Source: Lenzites betulinus
Taxonomy: Eukaryota; Basidiomycota; Agaricomycetes; Polyporales; Polyporaceae
Direction: 5' to 3'
DNA length: 64,000 nucleotides
Assembly (NCBI GenBank): GCA_022264855.1
Contig: JABYQU010000057.1
Span: 62,001-126,000, forward strand
Below, piece after piece: positions 54,869 through 64,000 of this stretch; position 1 is the stretch's first letter, and each line of letters begins with the position of its first letter. A program made the position numbers and the translations under genes. The notes beneath the pieces were generated by a model. The model was given only the letters and a program-made list of their open reading frames with translations. It did not search any database and was not told the DNA's origin.

Positions 54869-56576
54869 ATGCTACGGTCCGCCTCCGTCCACACACTCCC
54901 GCGTCCATCACTTTCGTCCCGGTTCGTGGCCCGCCGTGCTGCTTCGACCACCTCCCAACCGTCCGCCCGTTCCTCTACTCGTACAGCGGCCTACGCTTCT
55001 CTCTTCGTTGTCTCCACCGGCATCTTTGCAGTCTACTACCTTGATGCACGAGCTTCTTTCCACAAATACGTCCTCACGCCCGTCATTCGATACACGCTCG
55101 ACCCCGAGGCAAGTCATCGGCTCGCTGTGAGGGCGCTCGGCTCGGGTCTTGCTCCCCGCGATCCCGTAGCAGACGACGAGGTCCTAGAGATTGAGGTAAG
55201 CTATGGATTATTAGTATCCCACAAACGCGTTGCAAACGAATGCGTGTTCCAGCTATGGGGCGAGAAGCTATCGAGCCCACTCGGGCTCGCAGCCGGTTTC
55301 GACAAGAACGGCGAAGCCATAGACGGTCAGACCGTTCCCTCTCGCGCCCCGACGTGTCTTTACCTCCGTGACAGGTCTTTTCAACCTCGGTTTCGCTTGG
55401 GTCGAGATTGGTAGCGTCACGCCTAAGCCGCAGCCTGGTAACCCCAAGCCGCGCGTATTCCACCTCCCCGCGGACTCTGCGCTCATTAACCGCTACGGAT
55501 TCCCCTCGGACGGACACGCCGCCGTGCTGTCCCGCCTCCGCGCCCGCCTGCCCTCCGTCTTCGCGTACGCACCCGAGGCTGAAGACCCGCTGCACGGCGC
55601 AGAGCACGCCTCGCTCTACCCCGGCAAGCTGCTCGCCGTGAACCTGGGGAAAAACAAGTCCTCGCCCCCAGATTCCATCACTGACTTTGTCACGGGCGTG
55701 CGCACGTTCGGTCCGTACGCCGACGCGCTGGTCGTGAACGTCTCGAGTCCGAACACCCCTGGCCTGCGGTACGTCCAGCGCCCGTCCGCCAACGGTGAAC
55801 CGTACACGCGAACTCACCCTGTGTCGTCAGCGGTATGCAGAGCCGCACGCTGCTCGAAGAGCTCCTCGCGGGGGTGACGGCAGCCCGGGACGAGCTCACC
55901 GCGTCGTCCCCCCAAAACCACCGTCCCAAGCTGCTGCTCAAAATCGCGCCCGACCTGGACGAAAACGAAGTGGCAGACATCGCCGCCGCGGTGCGCGCGA
56001 CACCCGGCGTCGACGGCGTCATCGTCAGCAACACCACCGTGCGGCGGCCCCCTGGGATCCTAGACGGTCCGCACCCCTCGTTCCCTCCACGCCAATTACT
56101 TATGCTGACGCACACCCGCAGCCAACAAAGCGGAGCAAGGCGGCCTCTCCGGGCCCCCGCTCAAGCCATACGCGCTCACGACCCTCCGCACGCTGCGCGC
56201 CCTCCTCCCCGCGCAGATCCCGCTCATCGGGTGCGGCGGGATCGCGTCGGGCGCGGACGCGCTCGAGTACGCGCGTGCGGGCGCGGCCGCCGTGCAGCTG
56301 TACACCGCGTTCGGGTATGGCGGCGTCGGCGTGCCGAGGCAGGTCAAGGACGAGCTCGCGGCGCTGTTGCGCGCGGAGGGCACGACGTGGGCGCGGGTCG
56401 TGAGTGAGTCTGTCGAGCGGCAGAGTTTACAGGAGGCAAAGGCGCCCGCGGAGGAGCAAGGGGGCCAGGAAGTGAGCGTGAGGCTGCTCGTACAGGAGGC
56501 GGAGGAGCTGAAGCGGTTGCTGGACGGGTTGGGGGAGCGCATGGAGCGGACGGCAGAGGAGGGTGTGAGGCTGTGA
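54869..56576 (+). CDS. DHODH: Dihydroorotate dehydrogenase (quinone), class 2, mitochondrial
   Basis: Five exons (54869-55195, 55253-55325, 55375-55768, 55831-56066, 56122-56576) give 494 residues. The enzyme oxidises dihydroorotate to orotate, using FMN and ubiquinone, in pyrimidine synthesis at the inner mitochondrial membrane. The N-terminus is a basic Ser/Arg-rich presequence ([20 protein letters not shown]) followed by a membrane segment ([18 protein letters not shown]). Catalytic-barrel signatures are [60 protein letters not shown] (with the class 2 base serine), [33 protein letters not shown] and [20 protein letters not shown] plus [11 protein letters not shown]. The C-terminus carries an extra Glu-rich helix of about 50 residues. 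The start is the first ATG in frame and gives the presequence. Confidence 0.95.
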
Positions 56577-57401
56577 GCGTCGCGGAGGGCGCGCAGTATG
56601 TCGCTGTTACTCCGAGTCCGACTGATTCATGACAGAAATGCGGTCTGTCTTTTGCCGTTTACCGTGTGATTTGGCCGTTGGGTGTGAGGGATTGCTGTGA
56701 GGTGCGGTGGTTGCTAGCGACTACATCGCAACTCGCCTATAGTACCCTTGCATGTTGAGGCCCCTCGGCGGCAAGTGATAACAGCCTTGCACTAACGTGC
56801 CCTACGCGGTGATATCTAGACATTAGAATACATCAGTAGATCAGTTTCGCATTGCGTTTGTCCTCCCTTTGAACATGAGGAGCCAACCTTGCGCACGCTC
56901 TGAGATCTGAATCGGCCGGCGCTGGCAGTGAGTGTTGATGGAGGGCGCGTCCCCCGGCCGTAGGCACTGTGCTGAATCGTTCGACGACTTTATAATCACC
57001 TGTACAATCCGCCTGAGGAAGAATGACTTCACCCGTTTGTGGTACGTCCAGTTATGCCTAGCTATGCACGCTGCGGCGCCCAGACGTGTAGTTTCACTGT
57101 TACTACCGAGCGGCGCGGTCCTATACGGTTGAGTTGAAACTCAATTTGAATATGACATGCACTCGCGATCACGTATTTGCGATGGCATTGTGCCAAAAGC
57201 GCCCAACGACATCCACCTTAAATTACTCTGTAGCGCCGACGAGCGGCAGTCCCCGCTACCGTTGGTGTCAGTTGGTGGCGATGTGGCATGTGTACTACGT
57301 GCAATGGAGTACAAGGGTCTCGGTGCGCAAAGGTACTAAAAGGCTGTGGTGTACATGTTATATAATTGTAGAGGTAAGGAATTCGTTCTGGTGGGGGGCG
57401 T
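56577..57401. other. Intergenic region, no gene seen
   Basis: 3' flank of the dehydrogenase gene and an AT-richer spacer. Short ORFs near 57134 lack support. Confidence 0.5.
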
Positions 57402-57788
57402 TCAAGCGAGGTTGAGAGCGCTAAGTCCAAATGGTGAGTGAGGATGAAGCGTATGAGTGAGATGCACGTACATGATTGTTTCGTAGTATGTCACAACGTT
57501 GTCGAAACGGGCGAGGGTGCGGTCGGATTCCGGGATCGGCGTAAGTGGGATGGTGGTGTTCTGGGTGCGAAAGGTGAAGAAATGTTGTTGGTCGGCGAAG
57601 GTGACGGCCGTTTTGTGAGCGTTGTCGACGCGGGTGATGTAAACGGAGCCATATACACTGGACAGTGTAGGGGAATATACCAAGTCCACAATACGGGGGG
57701 AGGGCTTGTTGTGGTCTGGGTTGTTGTCACTCGGGGCGGCGGAGGTGGTGGTGGTGAGGAGATGGGCGAGCAAAAGAGCTAGGTGCAT
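57402..57788 (-). CDS. Hypothetical small secreted protein (possibly incomplete)
   Basis: From the ATG at 57788 the frame reads a signal-peptide-like MHLALLLAHLLTTTTSAAP, then a plausible folded stretch (RIVDLVYSPTLSSVYGSVYI, QQHFFTFRTQNTTIPLTPIP, RFDNVVTYYETIMYV). A GTACGT donor follows ...TYYETI, so a further exon downstream may exist and the 20-odd residues after it may be intron. I do not recognise a family. Confidence that it is a real gene is limited. Confidence 0.35.
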   Translation of the reverse strand: MHLALLLAHLLTTTTSAAPSDNNPDHNKPSPRIVDLVYSPTLSSVYGSVYITRVDNAHKTAVTFADQQHFFTFRTQNTTIPLTPIPESDRTLARFDNVVTYYETIMYVHLTHTLHPHSPFGLSALNLA

Positions 57789-58669
57789 GGCCGAAGAGGA
57801 TGCTTCGACGCGGAGGCCAAAGTGGACGACGTGGGTTGCATAGTTATGCACTAAACCAGAGTGTATGTCACCACATGAGCAGAGCAGGAGGCGGCGTCGC
57901 ATTGTCGAAAAGATGGGTGTTGTATAGTCCGCCGTTCTTGGGCTGTGATGGCGTTAGTGGCAGTTCCCGGGTTTGTGGTGGTATTTGCCGCGAGTAAATG
58001 CGTCGACTGTTTGTAAACTGTCGCGGAAACAGAACAACATCGCAACATGACTGTGCGGGATATCAGACAGATCCACGGGATATACAACACATAGACGCTC
58101 CAGAAGAGAGAGCAAACAATCAAACGGACGGAGGACTACTCCATTATAGATTGAGTCGACTGTCGCAACGCTGCCGGAGTTTCGACAGCTCCTGCAATTT
58201 GACGGCAGCCTACCTGAGCACCATGAGTAACATGGGACTCACATGCTCCAGACAAAACGTGCATGATCAACGAGTGCTGCAGCTCTAGCACATTGTCACC
58301 ACTGATCCCATGAGAGGCACAGATGCTTCGCAAGAAGTCTACTGACACGTCGGAACTGAATACACCTTGGCTTTCAGCCGCTGGCACTATGATGCCGACA
58401 GCATGCGCAATGTTATTCGGCATCTCTGCACGGGCCCCCTGCGATATACTCCCAGAGCCACGGGAGGACGACGCTTCACTCCGGTCGTCAGCGGAGAGCA
58501 CAGAGTCAACTGCTGCGCTAGCAGTATATGAAATGGGCAAATACGAAGACGTTCCTTCTGGGAAACTTAATATACTCCTTGTTATTAGGGGAAGCCGCGT
58601 ACCTGTGCTCACGAAGGGAGCCTGCGTCCAGGTGTGACCTTCAGACAGCGTTACCGGGGTGGTAGAGGA

Positions 58670-58988
58670 GGGGTCGCAGACAAATGTCTGCAATGCTCGC
58701 CCCTGTCGCAGCCAACCTGTCGCGACAAAGGACCACAACGTGATTTCAGACATAGGTGACGAAGAACGGCATTTTAGACGTACACCATCCAGACGGCGTT
58801 GATACGCGGACAGGTTCCTGCGACCACAGATCCACGCCATTTGATTTGAATGACATTCAGCGAGGAATGTTGCCTCTCAAAGTGAATTGACTGGAAAGCA
58901 AAGACTGCGGGGCTGTGTAGTCCAGGAGTGCGGAGACTGGGTGTCCATCGTACGAAGCACAGATGGCAAGCATCATGAATGAAGGACA
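58670..58988 (-). pseudogene. Decayed ORF, possibly retropepsin-like
   Basis: The frame reads MMLAICASYDGHPVSALLDY to NIPR, hits TGA, continues ...SKMPFFVTYV, hits another TGA, then resumes in a shifted frame as SEITLWSFVATGWLRQGR. The layout, with GHPVSALLDYTA early and a W.RQGR end, recalls small Agaricomycete proteins with an aspartic-protease-like fold that begin DGxPVxALLD. This likeness is from memory and weak. Stops and the frame change suggest a relic. Confidence 0.3.
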
Positions 58989-59129
58989 AGTAGGATGCGA
59001 GTGAGGGTAGATGAAAGAGTAATTGGCGTCGATGGGTGAAGTCAAGAGCAGTGGTCTAAGCGTGCGAAAGAAGTCAGGTGCCTTCACGTGACAGGAACAG
59101 AAATCGGGGGGGAGTTGAGACACCACAAA

Positions 59130-59551
59130 GACCCCCTACCGTTACCGGTAGCGGGAACTTGAACTGCTCACTGCATGTTGATGCGGCCCCGACATGCCGG
59201 TCGAAGGTACTTTACGAGGGGCCTCTGCCTCCAAGCCCCGGCGCGGTGGTGAGGTCTGTATGTACACGATGCTCGCCTCTGATATCATCTAACCACTGCC
59301 GCGGTAGGGCTACCACCCATACGCCCGCTCGAAGTCCGTAAGGGCATCATCCAACGAGTCTTCGTCTACGCCTAAACAGACTCACTCACACACTGATCAA
59401 ACGCACAAGGTCTGTCATATTTTTTACAATGCTGAATCAATAAGACTGACGCGCAGTATTGTGAGCGTAGGCTCCTGCTACAGGTTCGAAAGGGCGTCGT
59501 ACCACAGGCAAATCGAACCGGCTGAAGGACATCCAAGATGCTCTTTCTGAG
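59130..59551. other. Spacer, may hold unresolved 5' exons
   Basis: Several CAG acceptor-like sites occur at 59458-59520 before the next gene, but I could not build a convincing first exon. Confidence 0.35.
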
Positions 59552-60336
59552 TCCTCGTCAAGTCCTTCTACATCCACCTCGGCACCTTCCTCCCCCCAAC
59601 TACGCCCGTGTGGACGCCTCGAGAGACTGTGCGCGACGTATATATCGAAACAGTCCGGAAGCTACACCCCTACTACACTCCGAAGAACGACTACGAGCTT
59701 CTTCTTCTCAGCGGCGGGATCTATAAAGGAACCCCCACGAAGGACGCGCTTACGCGGTTTGTGGAGGAACAAATGCAGGGCACGATGTCTTTCTGCAAAG
59801 GAACCCGCGACTATCTAATGCAGAAGTCTTGGAAGACTTTGGACATGAAAGCAAACGTCATCACGGGGGTACGAGTGCTCCTGCATCTTTCCATGATCTA
59901 TTCTGACACGACTTTGCAGTTGAAACCTCGCCCCGGAGATCCGGGAGTATTCATCCGCCCTCTGCCCAACAGCGAGTACTCTATACGCCTCTTCCCTGGA
60001 TGCGAGGCCGCGAGCGAGTACTGTCTCGACTTCGTGCTCTCAGCCACAGGCGAGCCGGTCAACTCGCCATTCAAGTTCAACCTATTTGCCGGACCTGGAC
60101 CAACGACCCCGGTGGGGTTCGCCCCAACAGTGGGGATTCGGCCTCTCGAACGCGCGTTCGGCATAGCGCAGAAAGACATACTCCCTGGGGCTGAGAAGTT
60201 CCTGCTGCGGGATGGACAGCTCTGTACGCTGCAACGCCCGGGGCACAACGACGTGCAGTTCACTGTTCCCAACCGGCTCCGTCCTGCACCGCCCAGGCCC
60301 AACGTCGACGTCCTCGAGCTCCCGCAGTATGTATGA
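59552..60336 (+). CDS. Unknown globular protein, 5' end unresolved
   Basis: Coding runs in frame from an AG acceptor at 59550-59551 (VKSFYIHLGTFLPPTTPVWT) through ETVRDVYIETVRKLHPYYTP, ELLLLSGGIYKGTPTKDALT and FVEEQMQGTMSFCKGTRDYL. A likely 51-nt intron (59869-59919, GTACGA...TTGCAG) follows, then LKPRPGDPGVFIRPLPNSEY to the stop after PNVDVLELPQYV. The intron length is a multiple of three, so retention would not shift the frame. No signal peptide or known motif is visible, and I do not recognise the family. The beginning of the gene was not found. Confidence 0.6.
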
Positions 60337-60971
60337 TACCCCACTGCCTCCGCCTCAGTTCCGTCTCGTTGTCCGCTTTGCTTTCGCTCGTTGTCCAATA
60401 TCCTGCACATATCATATATCTACTGGACTGCTCTTAAGACATGAATCAAGTGTACCTGTTGTTGCTCGATATGAACGATCCTACTCTGTGGCCCCGTCCT
60501 GTGCTGTCCGCCTGAACATGTGCAGATATACTCAGGGCCTCGGACCGGAGCGCGTAGCGAGTCTCAAAGTTTAGGTGTGAACTTATAATCTGCGATGTGG
60601 GTATCGAACGAGAGAAGCCGGAGTCAACATAATCTAGATGCATAGTACCAAGTACTAATGCGTATGTAAGGGTCAGCCTGAGGTACTGTATGTAAGAAAC
60701 GAGCACCAGAACGAAGAAGGAGGGGGGAGAGAGAGAGGGGCAGGCCAAACATAGATTGATAGGCATTAAATCGCGCGACGCACATCTAACAGACACAAAG
60801 GCTCTGGGTAACAACGCATACAGTATTATACGAATTTACAAGACATTCAAGGACCGGAACAGCTGGAAAATGAGGGGGAGATGTGGTACATCCATGGATT
60901 TGAAGTAATAGAACGAAGGTGGTCTCTGTCGGCATGCTGCGAGGTACAGCCAAAGGGAAAAGGGCTAGGGA
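60337..60971. other. Spacer between convergent genes
   Basis: 3' flanks of the unknown gene and the P450 gene. Nothing else is seen. Confidence 0.5.
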
Positions 60972-63116
60972 TCAGATGTCGTTCGACCGCACGAGCTCCT
61001 CCATATGTGGGCTACGGGCGGTGATGCGGCACTCGAACGGTTCAGGATGGCTGCGAAGACGGAATGACCTTAGCAACGATCGCGCGATCGCAGAGATTCG
61101 AGGCACTTACGCGACAGCGAGCGGGGCGGCCTTCATCTCCAATTTACGCGGGATACCGGACTCGTCTAGGGGTGGGCTGATTTCGAGTGCGTGGAGGACA
61201 GACGCGCAGGTGATGAACAGCGAGGACTCGGCGAAGACGCGTCCCGGGCAGGCTCTGAAATCGGATGAGAGCGTCAAGTTCGGATCGACACGAACGTCGG
61301 GTATTACGTATAGTACGCACCTTCTTCCGAACCCAAACGCAAAGCTACTCGGGTCGCGCACGGCTGGGTTCAGTTGTCCATCGAGCAGGAATCGCTCTGG
61401 ATAGAGCCGATCGGGTTCGGGGTAGTGCGTCGGGTCTCGGGACATCGCCCTGTATAAACGCGACGTCAGGAAATGAGGACAAACCCATGCACAGGCCATA
61501 AGGTCACAGCCACTACGTCCACGCACCATAGATTTGGGATGACGATGGCGCCTGCGGGAATGCGGTACCCGTGGAACTCGTCGTCTGAAGCCGAGCGGTG
61601 CGCGCCGCCGACGGGCGCAATGATGTGCCAGCGTAGGACCTCCTTTACAAGCGCGTTCACGTACGGGAGATGCGGACGATCAGCGAAGTTGGGCAGACGG
61701 TCCGGGCCGACGACGCTATCGAGCTCGGCTTGTGCTTTGCGCTGAACGTCGGGGTACATCGCCATCGCGAGCACGAATGCGTGCACAGCGGCATTCGTCT
61801 GTCAACACCAGAGGATCAGATGGGTGTCTCAAAGCGAGAGGAAGAGTCTGAGAGATCGAGCTTACAGTATCTGCCCCAGCTGCAGGACAATGTTTGTCAG
61901 CCCCTGCCCGGCACGTACAGAGCCTGAAAAAGGTGGCCCCGCACCTGAATAAATCGTGGCTGTGACGTCTCTCACTAACTCTTCCTCCGCGCCTTCGTCT
62001 GTAAGGCGTGTTATGATGGACTCCTTCACGCCGCTTGAGTGCTATCATGAAGACGAAGCAAACCTCATTAGACGTTCGTGCTCATTCATGCTGAAGCTTG
62101 AGGATGTGCGGCGCTCACCATCGCTCCTTTCGCGGATGCATACAACTGATCTCGAACAGCCATGCTCTCCGCTCGCCATCCAGCTGCGATGCGTTTGAAG
62201 CCTGCGCCGGGGAACCATGAGGGCAGTATTTGTAGACTCGGGAAAGCTTCGACCAAGAACTGGCCAGGGGTCGCGATGTCATTGGTCACAGCCGCAAGCC
62301 GTTCTACAAGTGTGTAGTGACTGTCGTCGCCGGGAGATACGTCCAGTCCGTAGACGATTCGGAGGATCGTGGCAGCGAAGGAACTATGCGGCCGATTCAA
62401 TGAGAACGCGCGTCAACGTCGAAAGGATAGGAGAATGAAACGCACAATTTGATGTGTGCGGAGAAGTTCGCTGGGGTATCTAGCATGTCGCGGAGAAGGT
62501 TGCGCGTCGTCTGCAGCTGCGTCGGGAAGTAGCGGGGTATCACGTCGGATACAAAGGACTGTTTCAGCGCTTTCCGGTACTTGCGCCATCGCGCGGTGTA
62601 GTTCTGGAAGACGAGTATCCAGTCAAGTCCGGTCCTGTTAGTGCCGTGGTGCGTGTTACTGTCAGTAAGCATCTCGAGATGGCAGTATCGATAACCGCCC
62701 ACTCACATGTCAACCATCGCGAGGTGCGGGCGGTGGGAGTTGTTCAAAGAACGCTTCTCGAGGAGTTCACATGCGATCTCATAGTTGTCGATGACTATGA
62801 CAGTCAATCCAAGCACTTGGAGGCATACAATGTCCCCTGTACACGCCATTAGAGTTCTCCTAAGTAACAAATGGTAGGTGAGGGCGGCGAGCGCACCATG
62901 TTTCTGGGAAAGCTCGTGGAATTCTGGTCCAAGGTGCTGCTTGGGGAAGTCAAGCACATTACCGAGGATCGGTAGTGGCCGTGGCCCCGGGGGAAGAGAC
63001 AACGTCGACCTCCGTGCCCGATATATCTTCAGCACCACAAGAGGAACGATAGCGATACCTATAAGCAAAAGCCAGGTAGAAGCATTTGCCCCTTGTGGGA
63101 TCGATGTTGAAGCCAT
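60972..63116 (-). CDS. Cytochrome P450 monooxygenase
   Basis: Ten exons (63116-62897, 62836-62707, 62634-62446, 62383-62119, 62041-61945, 61879-61866, 61798-61527, 61449-61321, 61254-61111, 61050-60972) give exactly 512 residues, the usual length. An N-terminal anchor (TWLLLIGIAIVPLVVLKIY) and the proline hinge LPPGPRPLPILGN place it on the ER. P450 signatures are the I-helix AGADT motif, Glu358 and Arg361 of ExxR (KEVLRWH), PERF, and the heme loop FGFGRRACPGR with Cys441 as iron ligand. The overall wording resembles the Agaricomycete P450s annotated as O-methylsterigmatocystin oxidoreductase-like; the substrate is unknown. The sixth exon is only 14 nt. The region between helix G and the I-helix is about a dozen residues shorter than I would expect, at the fourth intron. 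Confidence 0.93.
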
Positions 63117-64000
63117 GTGCGCCGATACGAGGACACCCTTCTGTCAGACCTGTATATATGAAAAGTCCGAACCAGCTCAAAGAGGTTTAGCAGATGCCCG
63201 TGATTGGATGTGTCGGCGTGAAGATAGAGTATCTTGCGTTGGAGGGCTGAGGTGTTGGATTTTGAGATGCCTCAGCCGAACAGCCACGCTGCGAGGACGC
63301 GCTATGTCAGAATGAGTGGCCGGTTACAAGAACGCCAGGGAGGCCGGACAAGATAATCAGGTTCCAGCCAAGCTGAACGATGTGCGTCACGATGACTGTG
63401 AGACAAACTTCTGCTGTAGAACGAGAACGAAGATCTGCGGGGTATGATATCGTGGAAAGACTGTCTGCCCGCAGATTTTAAGCCGTCGACACAGCGGGCT
63501 CTGTCTCGCATCGTGGAACTAGTCTTATTGGGGTACGGTAGAGCTGGCGCCATTGATGAGCATCAGGATGATGTGGACGCCGGGCTAAAGCGAGGCACTT
63601 ACCCACTGCGCTCACTCTCGCCAACCTTCTCTGCCGTCACCAGTACAAAGGCGACCTACTAGAACCGGCTGCCGGCGCGTCACTAGAGCTGTTCAATGTC
63701 AATGCTAGCTGGATGAGGCTGGGCATGGTCGCTGGTCACTCTAGAGCTTGTTTGATGGCGCTCCACTCAGCAAGCGAGGATAAGCGGCGAGTATTCCAGC
63801 AGAACGGGCAAGTTCGAAACCACAGTGACAGTACTTGATACTTATCGCACCGCACAGACTCCAACCAAATCTGGTAGTGCACCAACACTGCATATCCGCA
63901 GTTCGGACTCAGCAGCGCGATCACACAGCGGCCCGATCACTCGGTGCGGACTTATCTTTTTGCACACACACGTTTTGACACACCACATATGCTGCCACAT
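63117..64000. other. Upstream flank of the P450 gene, no gene seen
   Basis: Promoter side of the P450 gene to the window end. Only short random frames. Confidence 0.5.

Overview
This window is nuclear DNA from a filamentous basidiomycete. It is most likely an Agaricomycete, and a Polyporales-like fungus would fit. The signs are dense short introns of about 45-80 nt in nearly every gene, high G+C, pyrimidine-rich 5' leaders, intron-bearing tRNA genes, and a typical gene set: velvet regulator, HET-domain protein, CE16 esterase, P450 and small secreted proteins. Gene models were built by hand by chaining exons across GT-AG (twice GC-AG) introns with a phase check at each junction. No database search was possible.

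Layout. 0-1.4 kb: 3' part of a velvet-domain regulator. 2.4-5.7 kb: two tandem paralogous small secreted cysteine-rich proteins that share a promoter block and a 3'UTR intron. 6-11.3 kb: three minus-strand genes, namely peroxisomal-type 3-ketoacyl-CoA thiolase, a BTB/POZ protein and a proline/serine-rich protein. 11.9-12.2 kb: tRNA-Pro(CGG) and tRNA-Leu(AAG). 12.4-14.9 kb: a coiled-coil protein. 16.4-17.3 kb: a C2HC5 zinc-finger protein of the TRIP4/Rqt4 (ribosome quality control trigger) family. 17.3-25.9 kb: a long GC-rich stretch without recognisable genes, leading into a poly-Q GATA-type zinc-finger factor (25.9-27.8 kb).

29.2-33.9 kb: a structurally intact DNA transposon with inverted termini and a single uninterrupted 1218-residue gene (coiled-coil region plus transposase-like region) that I cannot assign to a named superfamily. 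34-41.6 kb: a second gene-poor stretch. 41.7-42.9 kb: a secreted CE16-type acetylesterase. 45-47.5 kb: a small unknown protein and a phosducin-like protein. 47.67 kb: a second tRNA-Pro(CGG) with a different intron. 48.5-50.1 kb: a secreted protein made of two tandem copies of one domain, each preceded by a Kex2-type site. 50.8-52.7 kb: a HET-domain gene with an apparent frameshift. 52.8-54.7 kb: tRNA-His, a Whi5-like (GTB motif) gene and tRNA-Asp. 54.9-56.6 kb: mitochondrial class 2 dihydroorotate dehydrogenase. 57-60.3 kb: weak hypothetical genes and a decayed ORF. 61-63.1 kb: a ten-exon cytochrome P450 with a 14-nt micro-exon.

The genes are mostly unrelated neighbours rather than a pathway cluster. 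The items most worth following up are the unassigned transposon, the Kex2-separable duplicated secreted protein, the paired secreted paralogs with a shared promoter/3'UTR module, and the two tRNA-Pro genes that differ only in their intron.
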